The notes beneath the pieces are model-generated. The model did not search any database, was not told the origin of the DNA, and worked only from the letters and a program-made list of their open reading frames with translations. Shown piece by piece: positions 12,001 to 27,000 of a stretch of DNA of 64,000 nucleotides (positions within the stretch are counted from its first letter, which is position 1; each line of letters starts with the position of its first letter). The translations under genes and the position numbers were made by a program. The DNA comes from Xestospongia muta (Eukaryota; Porifera; Demospongiae; Haplosclerida; Petrosiidae): NCBI GenBank assembly GCA_963693285.1, contig OY848930.1, positions 2,790,001 through 2,854,000 of the forward strand. Direction: 5' to 3'.

Positions 12001-15000
12001 CTAAATCAGATTACCTAGCAGGAATTAAACTTTTCTAACATGGTCCAACCTTCTCTTGAAGACATTCTTCCCCTCTAGACTGTCAAAGTCGATAACAAGA
12101 GAAAGTCTTACGCATTTTCTCCTGCTCACCATTTCACTACAGAAACGTACACACACGTATCCAAAAAAAATGAGAATATCTGCACTGAACATATGCATAA
12201 TATTAATTAAGCAGCTGTTGCAACAGCTGCAGGAAGTGCATATGTATGATGTAAACAGGAAAAGAAACAGTTTCCATTTTTTAATATTGAAAAGTTTTAT
12301 ACTGTGCATGCTCGTTTAAGTGGTTGATTATGCAATGACATACATTTCTCTCCACTCTAGATTATTTTTTTTGTGTGGTGAAGACTATTGCATGAGCTAT
12401 TGCAAGGTTGAGAGAGTGTTTTTATTGGTCGATATAATTAAGGTGAAGAAGTAGTCCTTACTTGACAATGAATCATTAGATGACCTTACAATTCTACATT
12501 CAGTCATAGACTCTTGTGTCGATTGTGGTAGGGTGTAATAGCCAGATGACCATCTTAAGGAACTGCAATGACAACACAAAAATGGTCTTATCTTTGGGAA
12601 TATCTTCTGTATCAACTCATGCTTTAATACTGAAGACTAACTGAAGGTTTTCTTCTAAAGAAGAAGGATCCATTCTTCTTTAACACTCACTCTTGTTGTG
12701 TGTGATGAATTTTTATCATGATCCCTGGATTTTGTAAAGATTATGTGCTCACTGAATGGAACTGAGAGCTTTTTAATGATATCTTCTGCATATGCAAAGA
12801 TCATAGCCACATCTTTAGTCTAATATGTTTAAAATTGCTTTGTACTTAGCTATCAAACTCTCACAAGGAAGTTATTTCTTATGCTTTATATTTCACTGCC
12901 TTGCTTTAATCTTTCCTTATTCTGCTCTTCCACATTTCAAATGTAATCTCTTTGAACAATCTGTTTGCAAAAAAATTTGAAAGCTTTCTTGTACCATAAA
13001 TTACTCTCTTTCCTTTTGTTTAATTATGAAGGTATCATGTATTCATCTAGCTTTCTCAACTGGACTCAACTTAATCTCTTTCATAAGCAAGTTGTTCAGT
13101 GGGTCTATGGCAGAATAGGAGATATTCACAGGCAGTTCTTTATTTGGGATCAGAAAACAGTGTATCTCTTGAAGTTGTGATACAATGACACAATGCTGCA
13201 TGTGGAAATTGCTATTTAATTCTCTGTCCTTTTAAAAAGTAATTAACTTAATAACATTAATATGCAAATCATTCTTTCATTGATCATGTTCATGAATAAA
13301 CTGTTATTTTATGATGACTATTATCATAATAAATTGCAAACATTCTGAAGTTATTCTATCTCAAAACATTGTGGCATATACTACTTAATGTTTCAGTATT
13401 TCCAGGGCAGATGATTAAAATGTAATTCACTAACCAGATTCAGAAGCTAAAAAGTGTGAATTTTAAGCAAAAAAATCATTCTTTAACAGTTTAATCTTCT
13501 TACTAGAAGATACTATTTCGTCTCCTGAGGTGAAATGATAAGATTGATTCATTGCAGATACAACAAAAATGTACTAAAGTGCTTAACCTAGCTGCGGTGC
13601 CCAGTGTAAATCTATACTTCTGAGTGCATGTACATGTACAGTTAAGATTGGAGAAGGTGTGGTCAAAATATTGATGGGATCATGTGATGCGCATTACAAA
13701 TTGTAGTTTGATGACTCAGTATTTCTCTTCAATCAAAGGGAAAAAAGCTTTGTCGTTTACAAGGTACTTTGCACTCTGATTGACATGTCTGTGAAGCTGT
13801 AACTGAGTAAGTAATAGTATCATTCAATTTCCAAGCAAGATTAAGTGCTAGATTCGTGATGAATGTTTCTCTGAGCCTTTACATGATGCCTTAAAATGTT
13901 TCAATATTTCATATACAAAATTTATTGTAACTTGAAAATAAAGTGTTCTTTGAAAACATCCCCTAGTATAAATATAAATCGATATATTATCTATTAGTAG
14001 CAGTTTTTTCAGTGCTTTGAGATGTTTCCTGAATGCGTTACTTCGCTCCAAGTCCATGTATAATCTTGAAAACACTTTTCAGAACTTTTCTAATGATTGC
14101 TTTTACTAACGGCCTTCTGTCGTGCTGATCCACATTCCTCTAAGATTGTATACAACACACTAAAAAATTTCCACATTAAGTTTTTTTACTTTTCAAGAAA
14201 CGGAACCTTGACTCTGCAGCCTGAAAATTCTTTTGCAAGTTTTAAGCGTTTGTTTTCTTTGACAATGTTCTTGATACTACTGTTGTAAAGTCCACACGTT
14301 TTTCTATTCGTTGCTAAATGTTGGTAGCTGGTAACGCTTTGCTTGTCAAGTTATAGCAGTTCGAAATAACAGGCAGTGCAGACACACACTGACAGACTAC
14401 AGTAACCTCACTTTGCGCCCATGCGCAGCGAGGTTAATAAATAAACTCATAGTCATATTGTGCTGCATAATTTGTAAAGGTAAATGATAATTCAGTGAGC
14501 ATTGTGTATTTTTTAAAAAAACATGTTATATTTTAAAAGAGATAAAATTAGAGGAAAGGATTTTTATAATTTTTGTAATCATGGCTATAATAAAGTTTCA
14601 TTGATTGACATCTAAAATTGGACCTAAAATAACACAGGCTAATTAAGGACTGGGTCAAGAAAAGGTGAACTTATTACTTATTTTCTCAATTAACACAAAG
14701 AAAAGCAGGGCTCTTAAATTTTCCATAGTAATAAATAGTATATTTCATGTGATCTAAGTGGTTTCTTAAAATGGCTCCTTTGCTTTTAACAATAAAGGGC
14801 AGATACTGTGCTTTATAATTTCTACAATTTAAAGTTTTCTATGGATCAGAAAGTGCCCGTGAAACTTGTTATAATACTGAAGAAATGATATTTACTCTAA
14901 TTGCTATGCTATATCATATCACATACAATTCAGACAATGAGTATAACAACAACCTTTGTGTAACTCTTTGTAAAGTTTTGTTTAGAGACTATGTCTGAAT

Positions 15001-18000
15001 TGTATGTGATATGATATAGCATAGGAAACAGGAACTGCATCAAAAATTGGCATAAAAAGAAAAGATGCTGATCATTATTCTACAATTTAATGTGTGATTG
15101 TATCCTTTTCATTATGTATATATAAAAGTATAATTATATAATATTCAACAAATAGCGAAAAATGGACAGACCCAGTCCTTAATTGACTGATGAAATTATA
15201 ATTGTAGATATTCATCTAACATCAGTTATACATTTCCACTAAAGTATCCACTTCTTTCATGAATTTAAAGAGAACAAATGAAGACAATATAATTATCTTA
15301 ACAGCATAATTATGTATATTTTATACATACCATCAGTGTAAGGTGTGAATTTATTACTGGTGAGTGTCTCCAGAGCTAGCCATTTGGTTGGTAGCTTACC
15401 AGACTCTCTAAGTTCTTGATATTTTGCAGGTAGACTAAGTACACGTGACATATGGAACCCAGATATTTTTACATTAAAATCAACATCCAAAAGGATATAC
15501 CTAGATGAAACACAAGATCAATCTGATATCACTTGAAGTATTAAACTATGTCGACATACCCAATATGCATGCATGCAGTAATACTTACTTAGCTTGTAGA
15601 CATCTGTGAACATAGAATTTGGATGACAAATAAGCCATTCCACAAGATATCTAAAAGAAAAGATTTAGTATGATTATTAATTTCAGAGAGATACTTCTAT
15701 CTTTTCTAAATGAAGTTATACACAATATCATGGTGTCTACATATGGTAGTGGCCCTGGTCCAACCATGGTATTAAAAGTGCTCTTTATCATTTTAAATGC
15801 AGTAGTGCCTTAATACAACCAAGACTTAATGACTGCCACATATCAACTACTGGACATAATGGCATCAGTTCACAACAAGGTATCATCGATTGCCTTATGA
15901 GCTCCTAGAATTTTCCAAAGGACATTAGAGGAATTATTTCAGGGTTTTGATAAATATGTTGTTTATATATTGACGATATATTGATTACTGAAGCTACAAA
16001 GAAAACCTGCATAAATTCAGTGAAGTTTTACCTGTCTGGGAAACAGTGCACTCTAATAATTTAAGATTAATTGTGCATTTATACAACCTTCAGTGTTGTA
16101 TTTGGGGCATTAGACAGAGTGGACATGGACTTCGTCCACTACCAGAAAAAAGATTTAAAGAACTAATGCAACTAATACATTCCAACTAAATTTGTTTCTT
16201 AGACTTTTATCCTGGAGCTTCTATACACTCTATTAAATCTATTGTTTCCATGGCAATATTCAGGGATGTTTTTATAACATTTTATTATAATGATTCATTT
16301 TGATGCTTCTCTGGATATAATCCTATTGTGTGATAACTCTAAATATAGACAGCTGTCAGCAGTACTGACTCACAAGCTACCAGATTAAAGTGGAAACCAG
16401 TCAGATTCGTATCTGTAACTCTATTAAATGCTGAGGGAAAGTACTCACAGATTGAAAAACAAACCTTGCCTATCCTTTTAACCAAATGTCTCCATTCCTA
16501 TCAAATTGTATCTGAACAACATTTCAATATATTTGCCAATCACAATTCACAAATGATCTTCTGAGTTCAAAATAAGACCTTCCTTCTCATCCATCGATAT
16601 CAGCAGATGACAATGATGTATGGGCACTGTCTCTGTGTGTATATGAATACTTACTGAATTCAAATCTACTTCACAGAACAGACAGGCAGTTGTTCACAAT
16701 TACCATCAGTCCCTAATTATACTCTAATTTGTAATGATATTGTCTTATTGTTTGACAAGCTTGAGTCTTCAACCATCAATATTAAAGTGATTACTTCATA
16801 GATGAAGAAGGACTGCCTGAACTCATTTTTAACTGCAAAAATAACTAAGAAAATAGCTCACGAGCCAGAATGTGAAAATTCTCTTCTTCACAAAGGTGAA
16901 CATGTGCAATCAAATGACCACATGATCTACATCTTGTCAGGTAGACATAACCATAAAGATCATTTGCCATTAATAAACAAAGTAAGAAAATTACTCTAAC
17001 TTGAGAAAGAAAATATTTCAAAGAAAACGTCCACATTGAATTTGTAGACAACAGTATTTTTGAGTCACAGTAGATGTATTAGAGTGATCAACCATTCTTT
17101 CTTGCCTGTGATTTTTAAAGGTGTTTCCTACTTTTAAGGCTTTCACTTTATTTAGTTAAAATGAATTCAAAACACTAACTTTATATTCGTCTGCAAGATT
17201 TTACAGTTGTAGACACTATTGTCATTGAGTTACAGCAGTTAAAAATGCCTTGCCAGCTGTAGACATTGTTGTTACTGTGTTTGTGTTAGATCAGTTCAAA
17301 ATGTATTGCCTGGTAACAGATGGACAGACAAAGAAGTACTGTAACATTTGTCCAGGATGAGAGTGGTCAGGGTTAATAAAATCCATAAATTAAAAAACCT
17401 CAAAAATTAAAATGTATACATGCCCATTAATTATTAAAAAAAGTAATGTTGTGGGTGAAGTCTCTTAAAAAAGCATGTGACAAAATGTCGATTGTCAGAT
17501 GGTTTAAGAGAGGTGGGTCCAAAGAACAATTACAGGAAGAGACAGTTAACAAGCACTCAAGAAAAGAAGCTTCAACAAATGATGATTTTGAAACATCAGA
17601 TAATTTAGATTTGGAAGAGTCAGAAATCAAGATGGTGGAGCAGCAGATGGCAAGTATCACTAGTGACAACATATCTTTAGGTATTAGTGGAAAGTGTTAT
17701 GTACAGTTGTGGGAAAAGACATTTCCTTGGGTGTATTATGATCCAAGCAGATGAGTAATGCTATGTCATACTTATGTGAAGAATAAAATGAACAACCCGT
17801 TTACTAACTTTGATGTTGTAACTTTCAAAAAACTACACTCGGTAGGCATTCTAAATCAAGGGAACATATTGATGCAGTAAGAAAAGAGGCAGCTACTACA
17901 AGTAGTGTGAGTCTGTCTAACATGATTAGATGGGGAATAGAACTGAAAAGGAAGCTGTTGTTTGTGTGATGTGTAATGTCTACTGGATTGCAACTGAGGA

Positions 18001-21000
18001 AATTGCACTACTCAAATATTAATCACTGCATGAGCTTGTGAAGATGTTTAAGATGTTTGTGCTGTAATGACAGAACTCAACATGGTAAGAATACACAATA
18101 TTCAAGTAACTAAATTGGTAAAGAGAAGTTAGAAGCAATAAGTTTATGTATCAAAGAGACAGTTGATACTACCCTTCAATCTAGTCCCTTCATTGGAGTT
18201 ATTGTCGACAAAAACACTGACATTACTACTGAGTCAAATATGATTGTATATGCTAAAGCATTTTGTGAAGGAGAAGTTACTAACCACTTCTTGAAATTGA
18301 TTCAAATTGAACAACATGCGACTGGAGAACACCCGTACAAAGAGCTCTCATCTTTTTTAGAGACTAAAGGGATCACCCTTGATAAAATATCAGGTCTTAG
18401 CACAGATGGTGCTAGAGCAATTACAACAAGGACTAACTGAAGAGATCAAATCCATTCAATGTACCTATCCATTGTATAGCCCATTTTCCTTCCCTTGCTA
18501 TAAGTCAAGTCTCTAAAGGTATTCATATTTACAGAAGTTTAAAAGACTGCTTATTTCTGTTTACTCGTACTTTAGCCATTCTTCGCTTAGAGTAGATAGG
18601 CTACGAGAAATCCAGACCGTTCATGACAGTCCTCTTCTGAAGTACAAGCCAGTATATAATGTATGCTGGTTAAGTTTCCATAATGCTGTTTTAGCTGTTC
18701 AAATGCACTAATAGCATACTTTGACAATGAAGCCAGTCAGTATGACAATCCTAGAGCTAGGGGCTTACTAAGCAGATATCTTTTCAGTTCATTGCAACAA
18801 TGAATCTTTTGTCTGATGTAATAAATATTGTAAAAGACTTAGCATGATTTTCCAGGGTGCAAGTGTGAATTTTTCTATCATACAGCCTATGGTAAAAGCA
18901 ACTGTACAAGCATTACAAGCAATCAAAGTTTCTCCTGTTCCTCATCTAGCATCATTACTGGAGAAACTTGCCAGTGTTGATGGTACAAGTGCTAATGTAG
19001 TACTATACCACCAGCAGACAATGAAAGTCTCATCAAAGCAAAAGGATGATTTTGAGTGTGTAAGGGATGAATTCATTGATGAAGTGGTCAAAAACCTCAC
19101 CACTAGTTTTCCTCAGATGGAGTTGATGATAGCAATGACAAATTTACAGAAAGATGACAATGAACTTGAAAATTATGGTGACGTGGAGTTAAATGTGCTG
19201 CTACAACATTATGGTAAGTCAAAAACTGCAGACACTACTGCACATCCTCCACTGGTAGATTCTACAGCATGCAATTCATAATGGATGATGTTAAAAACTT
19301 AGGCACAAGCTAACTATAGGAACCTTTCAATGAAAGAGTTTTGGAAAATAATTGCAACAAGCATAATCTTTTATCCCTATTTTTTTGAGTGTAGCTCAAA
19401 CATTGGCTATGACATAGTCAAAATTAAAGTATTGCATAATAATGGTTGAATGTTTAAACATAGGTAGATATTAGCAATAGGTTATTTTTATAGCAAAGGT
19501 CAATGAAAGCTAAAGCAAAAAAATCAGGATCAGAATAAGAAAGCATTAAAAAAAGGTTGAAAAGTGTACCAAATCAATTTCTGATTCATTATTCATCATT
19601 ATAACCACTAGGTCAGCAAGGAAAACTCTATACTAAATTAAATATAAAATTTTCTGTACACTTTTGGTTGGACACCTAGGCAATTTGTTCAGAAATGGTC
19701 TGATTGTACCTATGTAGGGACACCCATTATATAAGCAATTGTGTCTACCATCTTGCTGTACTTTGAACCATTGATAGCTCAACATTCATTTTTCAAACAT
19801 TTCCATTAAAGTTTTAAAATGTACATGTATATAGCATACAGTATGTTTACAATAAAGTTCCTTTTATTGTACATATACCAGTACTACCATAACAGAAATA
19901 ATATATTAAACAGACCTGCTTTGCAATATAGAGTTGATCCTTAAGTCCAAAGTCACAGGGTTGGTTTTCAAGGCGAGTTCTCCTCCTAACTCTATGAGTA
20001 TTACAAAAAATAACAGTAAATCACATCAATTGATCTTTAGGCATGCATCTATGCAACAATGATCTGACTATCTGGGATGTGATCGTATTAACAATCAAGA
20101 TTTAGACAGGATTTTCATTTGGGGGGGGGGGGAGGAGGGGGGAACAATCACTCATGAATGTAACATTGCATGAGGCCACACACAACTCTAGGGAGTCTGG
20201 AGTATGCTCAGTAGCCCCTTTAAGGTTTTCTATGCTTGAGTACTGCAGCTGTTTCTAATGCACCAAAATGATGTTAAGTATATCCATTGATACACCAATT
20301 ATCTGCTTGCTATTACTATTTTATATAGTTTTTAAAATTCTGGGGGAAGGGAATGCTATGGCCATTTCCCTTATATATGAAACCCTGCCAATGTACTACA
20401 TTTTTGGGCAAATGGTATCTGTACATACAAGTTGGTTAATATGCAACTTTGAAAGTCTAGAATGAAGTTAACTCATACAAGCAAACCACCAATGCACATT
20501 TTAACGACTGAATTAATTACTGTTACTGTGAATGCTATGAATCAGGTGTGACTGTTGCAGGCTTGAAACCTTCTGTAATCTGACAAAATGTCTTTAATTA
20601 TGGATCATTAAAGCATACAACAGCTTTCAAATTCTAAAAATTAGCATATCCCATTTCTTAAAGAGCACATAACAGTATCATGAAAATAATTCTATGAAGA
20701 TTTTTACTATTATAACCTCTTATCAATAAATATTTTAACTAAATCTACATTTGGTTTTAGGTCTCCATCATATTTCAGTAATATACTAGATGTCTAAATA
20801 GATGCATAGCATCTGCACCAACTCAGATAGATGCTATTTATGATTACTACCAGAAGTGTGTTTCTTCTCCAACCAACATCTCCATATTTCACACTTCATA
20901 AGAAGCAAGACAACAAATTGCCCAAAGAATACTTTAATAGTCCTTATGTTCAACATGATATTAGTCTACATAGTTCACCATAGTTGAATCAGAAAGCTAG

Positions 21001-24000
21001 ATGAATGTCAATATAAGTCATTAATAAAGTTTAGAAACTTGCTCGTTGTTCTAGCTACTAGTTACGATATATGTTCATCCAGGACCTAAAAAGTCTAGGA
21101 ACTAGTCAAACAACCAGTTGCACCCACCATCTCTCTGTTATATCATCTCTCTTTCAGAGTTCACAGAAAAGACTTGGTCACATTTTACGTAATCCATTAT
21201 ATTGTATTGCAGTCACTTTAGATCATTCATTCAAATTGAAGTGGTGCAAAAAATTGAAAAGGCAAATGTTGTGGTGATGATTAAATATGAAATGAGAAAG
21301 CATAATCATGAAACAAATAAGGCAAAAGGGATAGAGAATCATGACTCTGAGCCTCCAACAAAGAGAAGTAAATTATTCAGTTTCATAGAATGTGATGTAC
21401 AAGACCATGAAAGTGAGTCATCAAGTACAGAGGAGGAAGAGCTTCAAAGGTACATGGATGATCAGAACATTGCAAGAATGGAAACTTCGATGTTCTGGAA
21501 ACATAATGGATCCAAGTACCCATTTTGGCTCAAGTGGAAAGAACCCAGATGAATGGCCTTGCTGGAAATGCTGATTTGAACAGTTCCAACAAGCAATTGG
21601 TCTCTCAGATCAGGCTGGAGAAAGACAAATCAGTACTCTCTTTATTGCCTAGGTGAAGAAGCTGAGGACATTTTCCTTTCTATGAATATCACCACCAATG
21701 CTGAAAGGAATTACAACCAAGTACTTGGCAAATTCAACGAGTTCTTCAAAATTAGAAGAAATGTCATATTTGAAAGAGCTAGGTTTAATCAAAGGAAGTG
21801 ACAAGGAATATATATTGCAGTTCTCTATAATCTAGCGGGAAACTGTGAACATGGTGCTCTTAAAAACAACATGATTCGCAGTCGTCCAGTTGTGGAGATT
21901 TGACAGAGTAGACACTTAGAATGACTCTAAACTGAGTCAAAATTAACATTAGAGAAAACGAAAGAAAGATAGTGAGACAGAAGGAAGTTGTTCATGGACA
22001 GCAGGTACTCCTCAAAATGTAATCAATCAAGACAGAGTCTGATATACAGGTGCTGAGGTCACTGGTACCTCAGAAAAGACTTACAGACATCTACATAGAG
22101 TTCCTTTACAGAAAACCTCAAGAGCACTGTTGGGTCCTAGCAAACACAACTAAGTGCTAGGTCAATTTGAGATGACAAGTGTGCACAAGGAGTTCTCACT
22201 ACAAATTATTTTTGTCATAAAAGGTCTCAAAAACAACTTGGTGGGTGTACCAACTATTATTTCTCTTGGTCTGGTGGTAAAGACCAACTCCATAACTCCA
22301 AACAACTACACGTTGAAAGTTAATACTACAACTACACGTAAAAAGTTAATACTACATTCCCTAACTTGTTCAAGGGACATGGCAATTTAGGAGAAGAATA
22401 TCAAATTGAGTTAAAGCCAGATGCTACACCCTTTGTTCTCTATACACTTCAAAGAATACCATTTCCCCTTCAAGACAAAGTCCAAGAGGAGCTGAGAAAA
22501 ATGGAGGAACTTTGTGTTATCTCCAAGGTGATAAACCTTCTCAGTGGTATGGAGGAGTGGTAGTAGTTCCAAAAAAATGGTACAGTAAGATATGCATGGT
22601 GTTGAAACCACTTAATGAAAACATTTTACGAGAAACATATCCTCTACCCAGAGTGGATGAGACATTGGCTCAGCTCACAGGAGCTACACTTTTCAGCAAG
22701 TTTAATAATCCTAATATTGGGTTTTGGCAGATCCCCTTAGCTAGACTTTTGAGACCTCTCACTACTTTTATGCCTCGGTTTGGACACAACCATTTTATCA
22801 AACTCCCATTGGGAATCTCTAGTGTACCTGAGCTTTTCAAAGAAGAATGGCCAAAATCTTGGAAGGGCTATAAGGTGTTCTATGTCAAATGGATGACATC
22901 CTGGTGTTTGGTTCCAATGAGGAGGAGCATGAGGCTCAACTGAAACTTACACTTAAAAGAATTGAAGATGCTAGTATAACTATTAATTCAGAGAAGTGCA
23001 AATTTCATTAGAAACAACCGAAATTTCTAGGTCGTGTTATAGATAAGGATGGAATTCATGCCCACTCAGAGAAAGTGAAATCAGTCATAAGCACGAAAGC
23101 ACTTACCAACATATCAGAATTACGTAGCTTCATGGGAATGGTAAACCAGATGGCAATGTTTACCCTAACCTAGCTGAGCTAACACAGCCATTAAGACAAA
23201 TTTTAAGTAAAAAATGCTTATTTTTGGAGCCCAGAACAAAAGGAATCTTTCGAAGAAAACAAAAAACTCTCAAAGCCTACAGTACTTGCCTTATATGACC
23301 CCACCTGAGATACAAAGACATCAGCTGATACCTCATCCTTTGGTCTAGGGGCTGTATTATTGCAAAAACATGGTTCTTATTGGAAACAAATATTCATATA
23401 CCTCTTGTGCAATGAGAGAAACAGAAAGACAGTATGGTCAGATTGAAAAGGAAGCACTAGCAGGTATTTGGGCATCAGAGTGTTTTTGGACTACATCATC
23501 AGTAAAAGATTTCACTTAGAAACCGACCATAAGCCTCTGGTTCCCCTGTTAAGCACAAAAAATCTAGACAGTCTCCCACTACGAATTGTGTGATTTCGGC
23601 TACAGCTAGTGATGTTTGACTACTCTATTAGCCATATACCAGGGAAGTACATATATACAGCAGATACTCTCTCTTGTGATCCTACTATCGTTACTATCTC
23701 TTTAGGGGATGATAACCTAAATTATACTGTACAATTTGCTTCATCTCATGGTCTAGGAGCTGTTTTGCTGCAGCAACAGCCAGATGGAGAAGTTAATCCT
23801 GCAGCATTTGTTTCTAGGTCCATGTCAAACACTGAATATGCTCAAATTGAAATAGAAGCATTAGCCTTTACATGGACCTGTGAACGTCTTTCCAACTATT
23901 TAGTCAGGCTAACATTCCACATTTAAACTGACCACAAACCATTAGTTCCTCTGTTTAGTTTTAAGAACATTGATAAATTACCACTTTGAGTTCAAAGATT

Positions 24001-27000
24001 TCGTCTTAGGATGATGCACTATGATTTCACTATCTCCTATGTACATGGCAAACAAATAGTGATTACTGATATCCTTTCTAGGGTACCCTGTCAGTTAGGC
24101 AATCGAAAAGGACCATGTCTTCTACAAGAAAAGGATTTTTATGTTAAGCCTGTTATTAAAAATTGCATATCACTGAGAAAAGACTAGAAGACATCCAATG
24201 TCACAAAGAAAAGAATGAAATATGTCAGCAGCTAGCCAGTAATGTAGAAATTGGTGGCTGATAAAGGAAGAAGCTACCTCATCCAGTACATCCATATTAT
24301 TAAGTGTTACCAGAACTCTCAATTACAGAAAGACTACTTAGGTGAAGAAGAAGAAACAGAATCATTATCCCCAAGGCACTAACATCAGGAGTTCTTAAAC
24401 AAATACACACTAAATAAATGTCGGGAGTGTGCAGGTCTGCAGGACAGTCTGTGTGATGGCCAGGGATATCAAAGGAAGTACAGGAATTGGTAAATAATTG
24501 TATAGAATGCTGTAAGATGCAAGTACAAAGATCTCAACCATTGATGCCATCTGTATTACCAGAACTACCTTAGGAAATGTGGGAACAGACCTATTTGAGT
24601 GGTGAAAGAGTACATATCTTCTCATTGTAGACTACTATTCTAGATTTATTGAGATTGCTAAGTTGAGCAGACCCACAGCTGAAAAGTTGTTAATCATACA
24701 TTTGCTCAACATGAAATACCAAAGATGGTTATATCAGACAATGGACCCCAGTTTACTGCAGACATTTTCTCATAATTTGCACAAAATTATCAATTTAAAC
24801 ATCTTACTAGTAGTCCATGTTACCCAAAAAGCATTTGTGAAGTTGAAAGAGCAGTTGGTACAATAAAATGTTTCATCCACAAAGTGAAAGATCCTTACCT
24901 CGGCTTATTGGCATATAAATCTACAACACTTCCTAATGGATTTAGCCCTTCAGAATTGTTAATGTCAAGGAATCTTCAGACACCTGTACTGATATCTAAA
25001 AGTCAACACATACCAAATATACCAAATATCACAATAGCAAAAAAGAAAGAATTCAAATAAAAGGAGAAACGCAACTATGATAAATATCATGGTGTCAGAG
25101 AGCTGCCTTCACTGAATCAAGGAGATACAGTTTGGATTCCAAACCAAGATACCAAAGCAGTTGTGGGAGAAGCAGTTCCCAGGTCTTACAAAGTAAGCAC
25201 TCCAAATGGAACTTATCATTGTAATGATAGAGACCTGATTAAAACTTCTAATGTCAGAAATGATTCTCATAACCCAGTTATTGAAAAAACTGAGAATTCG
25301 TAAGCAACAGACACATCCTAACCGTTTGTCAATTCTAGTGATGCACTGATTCTATGTAGAAGTACACCCTTCTATTCATTTGCTGGACGTAAATATTTCC
25401 CAGAAGGGAGATGCACCGTAATGTTCTAACAATGCGCAGATGTTAATATTATAAATGACCGCACTTTGAATTTTGACATTGTTTAGTAGTGTGGGTCTTA
25501 TCAGTCCTATTTATTCTAAATTGTTGATTCAATAATAATACAAAGTGAGATAAAAACTATCTTTAATGTAAGGCAAGAACATTATGCATTTGCATTTTCT
25601 CATAACAAAGACCTACAAATTCGGAATAATCATTGCTTCATAAAATTTCTAAAGCCATATTTAGCAAGACATTTTGTACTGCAAAATAAACCTGGATGTT
25701 TGGGTAAGTAGTTAGTTAGTAGTTCAGTTTATGGTATAATTTACCAAACAAAAGTTTATTCACCCATTAATAGTTAGAACCAGTTTCATTATCAGTGACT
25801 TATAAATGGAAATAATGATATCAGTTCTAATGATACTAATGACGATGTTCAAAGTTCAGGGTCACTTACTAGAAGTGGTTAGCTGAAGTTCATTGTAGAG
25901 GCCTAACATAAAAATTGTTGCTGAGACAAATATACCACAGAGTGTCACAAAACCATAGCAGAAACCTATCCCACCACCACAGTCCTGCATTTTTGACAAC
26001 CCTAGTCCAACAAAGAGTACCTATTTCTTATGTGCAAGCCCAGACAGAAGACAAGAAGAGCATCCTTAATACTTTTGGCATACAGACTTGTCTTTAGACC
26101 TCTCTCAACACTTACAGAGATGATGTCCAGGCCTATTTCTACTATTACAATCTAAAATAGTGTGATAAGATCTGCCTATTATGTTGTCCAAATGAGCAGA
26201 AATCTACAACACACAAAAGAACACCAGAGAGCAGTGGAACATCTAGATATTTCCACTAGTGCTCTGCCTGAGATGTTTACAAGACTAGACACAAGATTCA
26301 CTGGGAGATTTCCACTATCCCAATCCATCATCTTTTCCTTTTGCAAATGTCTTGGAATCATTCTATCAACAATTTCTAATATGGGTGATCCTGGACTTTA
26401 AATTTCAAATTTAATTAAACAGAATTGTTTCATTCTTTACATTCTGTTATATAGCCTCTAGTTGTTCTAATTATTGTAGCATGATGTGGATAAAATTTTG
26501 TTTGGTGAATAATAATAATAAAGCATAAGATACCTTTCCTTCTATAGCTATATCTTGTATAGCTTTTACTTATGAAGTAAAAGCACTAATAATGAACGAA
26601 ACATTTGCTGATCCAGACCTCAATTACTTGGGGGTATGTAATACTCCCTTTTTATTACTTTATAAGTATATGATATATACCTTGTAAGATATCTTTTTAG
26701 ATCTCCCAATTCCATATATGGTATGAGTACCATAAAAGGTGAATTAGTACACACACCTAACAATCTTAACACATTGTAATGGGATAATTGACTGAGTATA
26801 TGTGCAGCTCCAAAAAAATCTTCCTTCATTGATTCATCTATCAAATTAAAACAGAAAACAATTTGTTTATCTATACCCATTATATCGCTAATGTCATTTT
26901 AAATGTATATGTAATTAAACAAGCTTACAATACCAAACATTGTTTTATAGTTATCCTGATGGTATTAATGTTACTGTAACTGTCACCGCTTAAGATTGTA

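Larger units (their letters stand above)
11189..13783. other. Receptor intron 16, rest of the interval
   Basis: Apart from the promoter-like cluster and the palindrome listed separately I recognise nothing. Short open frames on both strands near 12.0-12.3 kb and 12.4-12.6 kb have no motif I can name. Confidence 0.4.
21575..25542 (+). mobile_element. Degenerate Ty3/gypsy retrotransposon C with two RNase H segments
   Basis: Plus-strand element in receptor intron 13. Gag remnants at about 21575-21900 (scattered frames: KLRTFSFL-type region, KFNEFFKIRRNVIFERA). Reverse transcriptase at about 22366-23020, with YPLPRVDETLAQLTGA, GFWQIPL and a frame containing QMDDILVFGSN. RNase H twice (see separate entries). 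Integrase at about 24400-25300, with a shifted NGPQF-type segment, GLLAYKSTTLPNG and a C-terminal segment containing GDTVWIPNQDT. A candidate 3' LTR (25422-25542) starts TG and ends CA after a purine-rich AGAAGGGAGATG. No 5' LTR was found; the left end seems truncated. Order RT-RH-INT is ordinary gypsy (K02A2.6-type). Confidence 0.8.

Noticed and set aside
12025..12615. Overlapping open frames on both strands as a possible gene under the promoter-like cluster
   Set aside because: No family motif, no convincing splice partners, and length is within chance for AT-rich DNA.
16802..16999. 65-residue open frame in receptor intron 14
   Set aside because: Composition is unremarkable, an overlapping frame exists on the other strand and no splice partner or motif was found.
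17446..19281. hAT relic as a possible domesticated transposase gene
   Set aside because: Multiple in-frame stops and frame changes between the conserved motifs, with no splice sites to bypass them.
25915..26401. Small open frames after element C as a host gene
   Set aside because: No recognisable domain, and they are antisense to the receptor within transposon-rich intron sequence.
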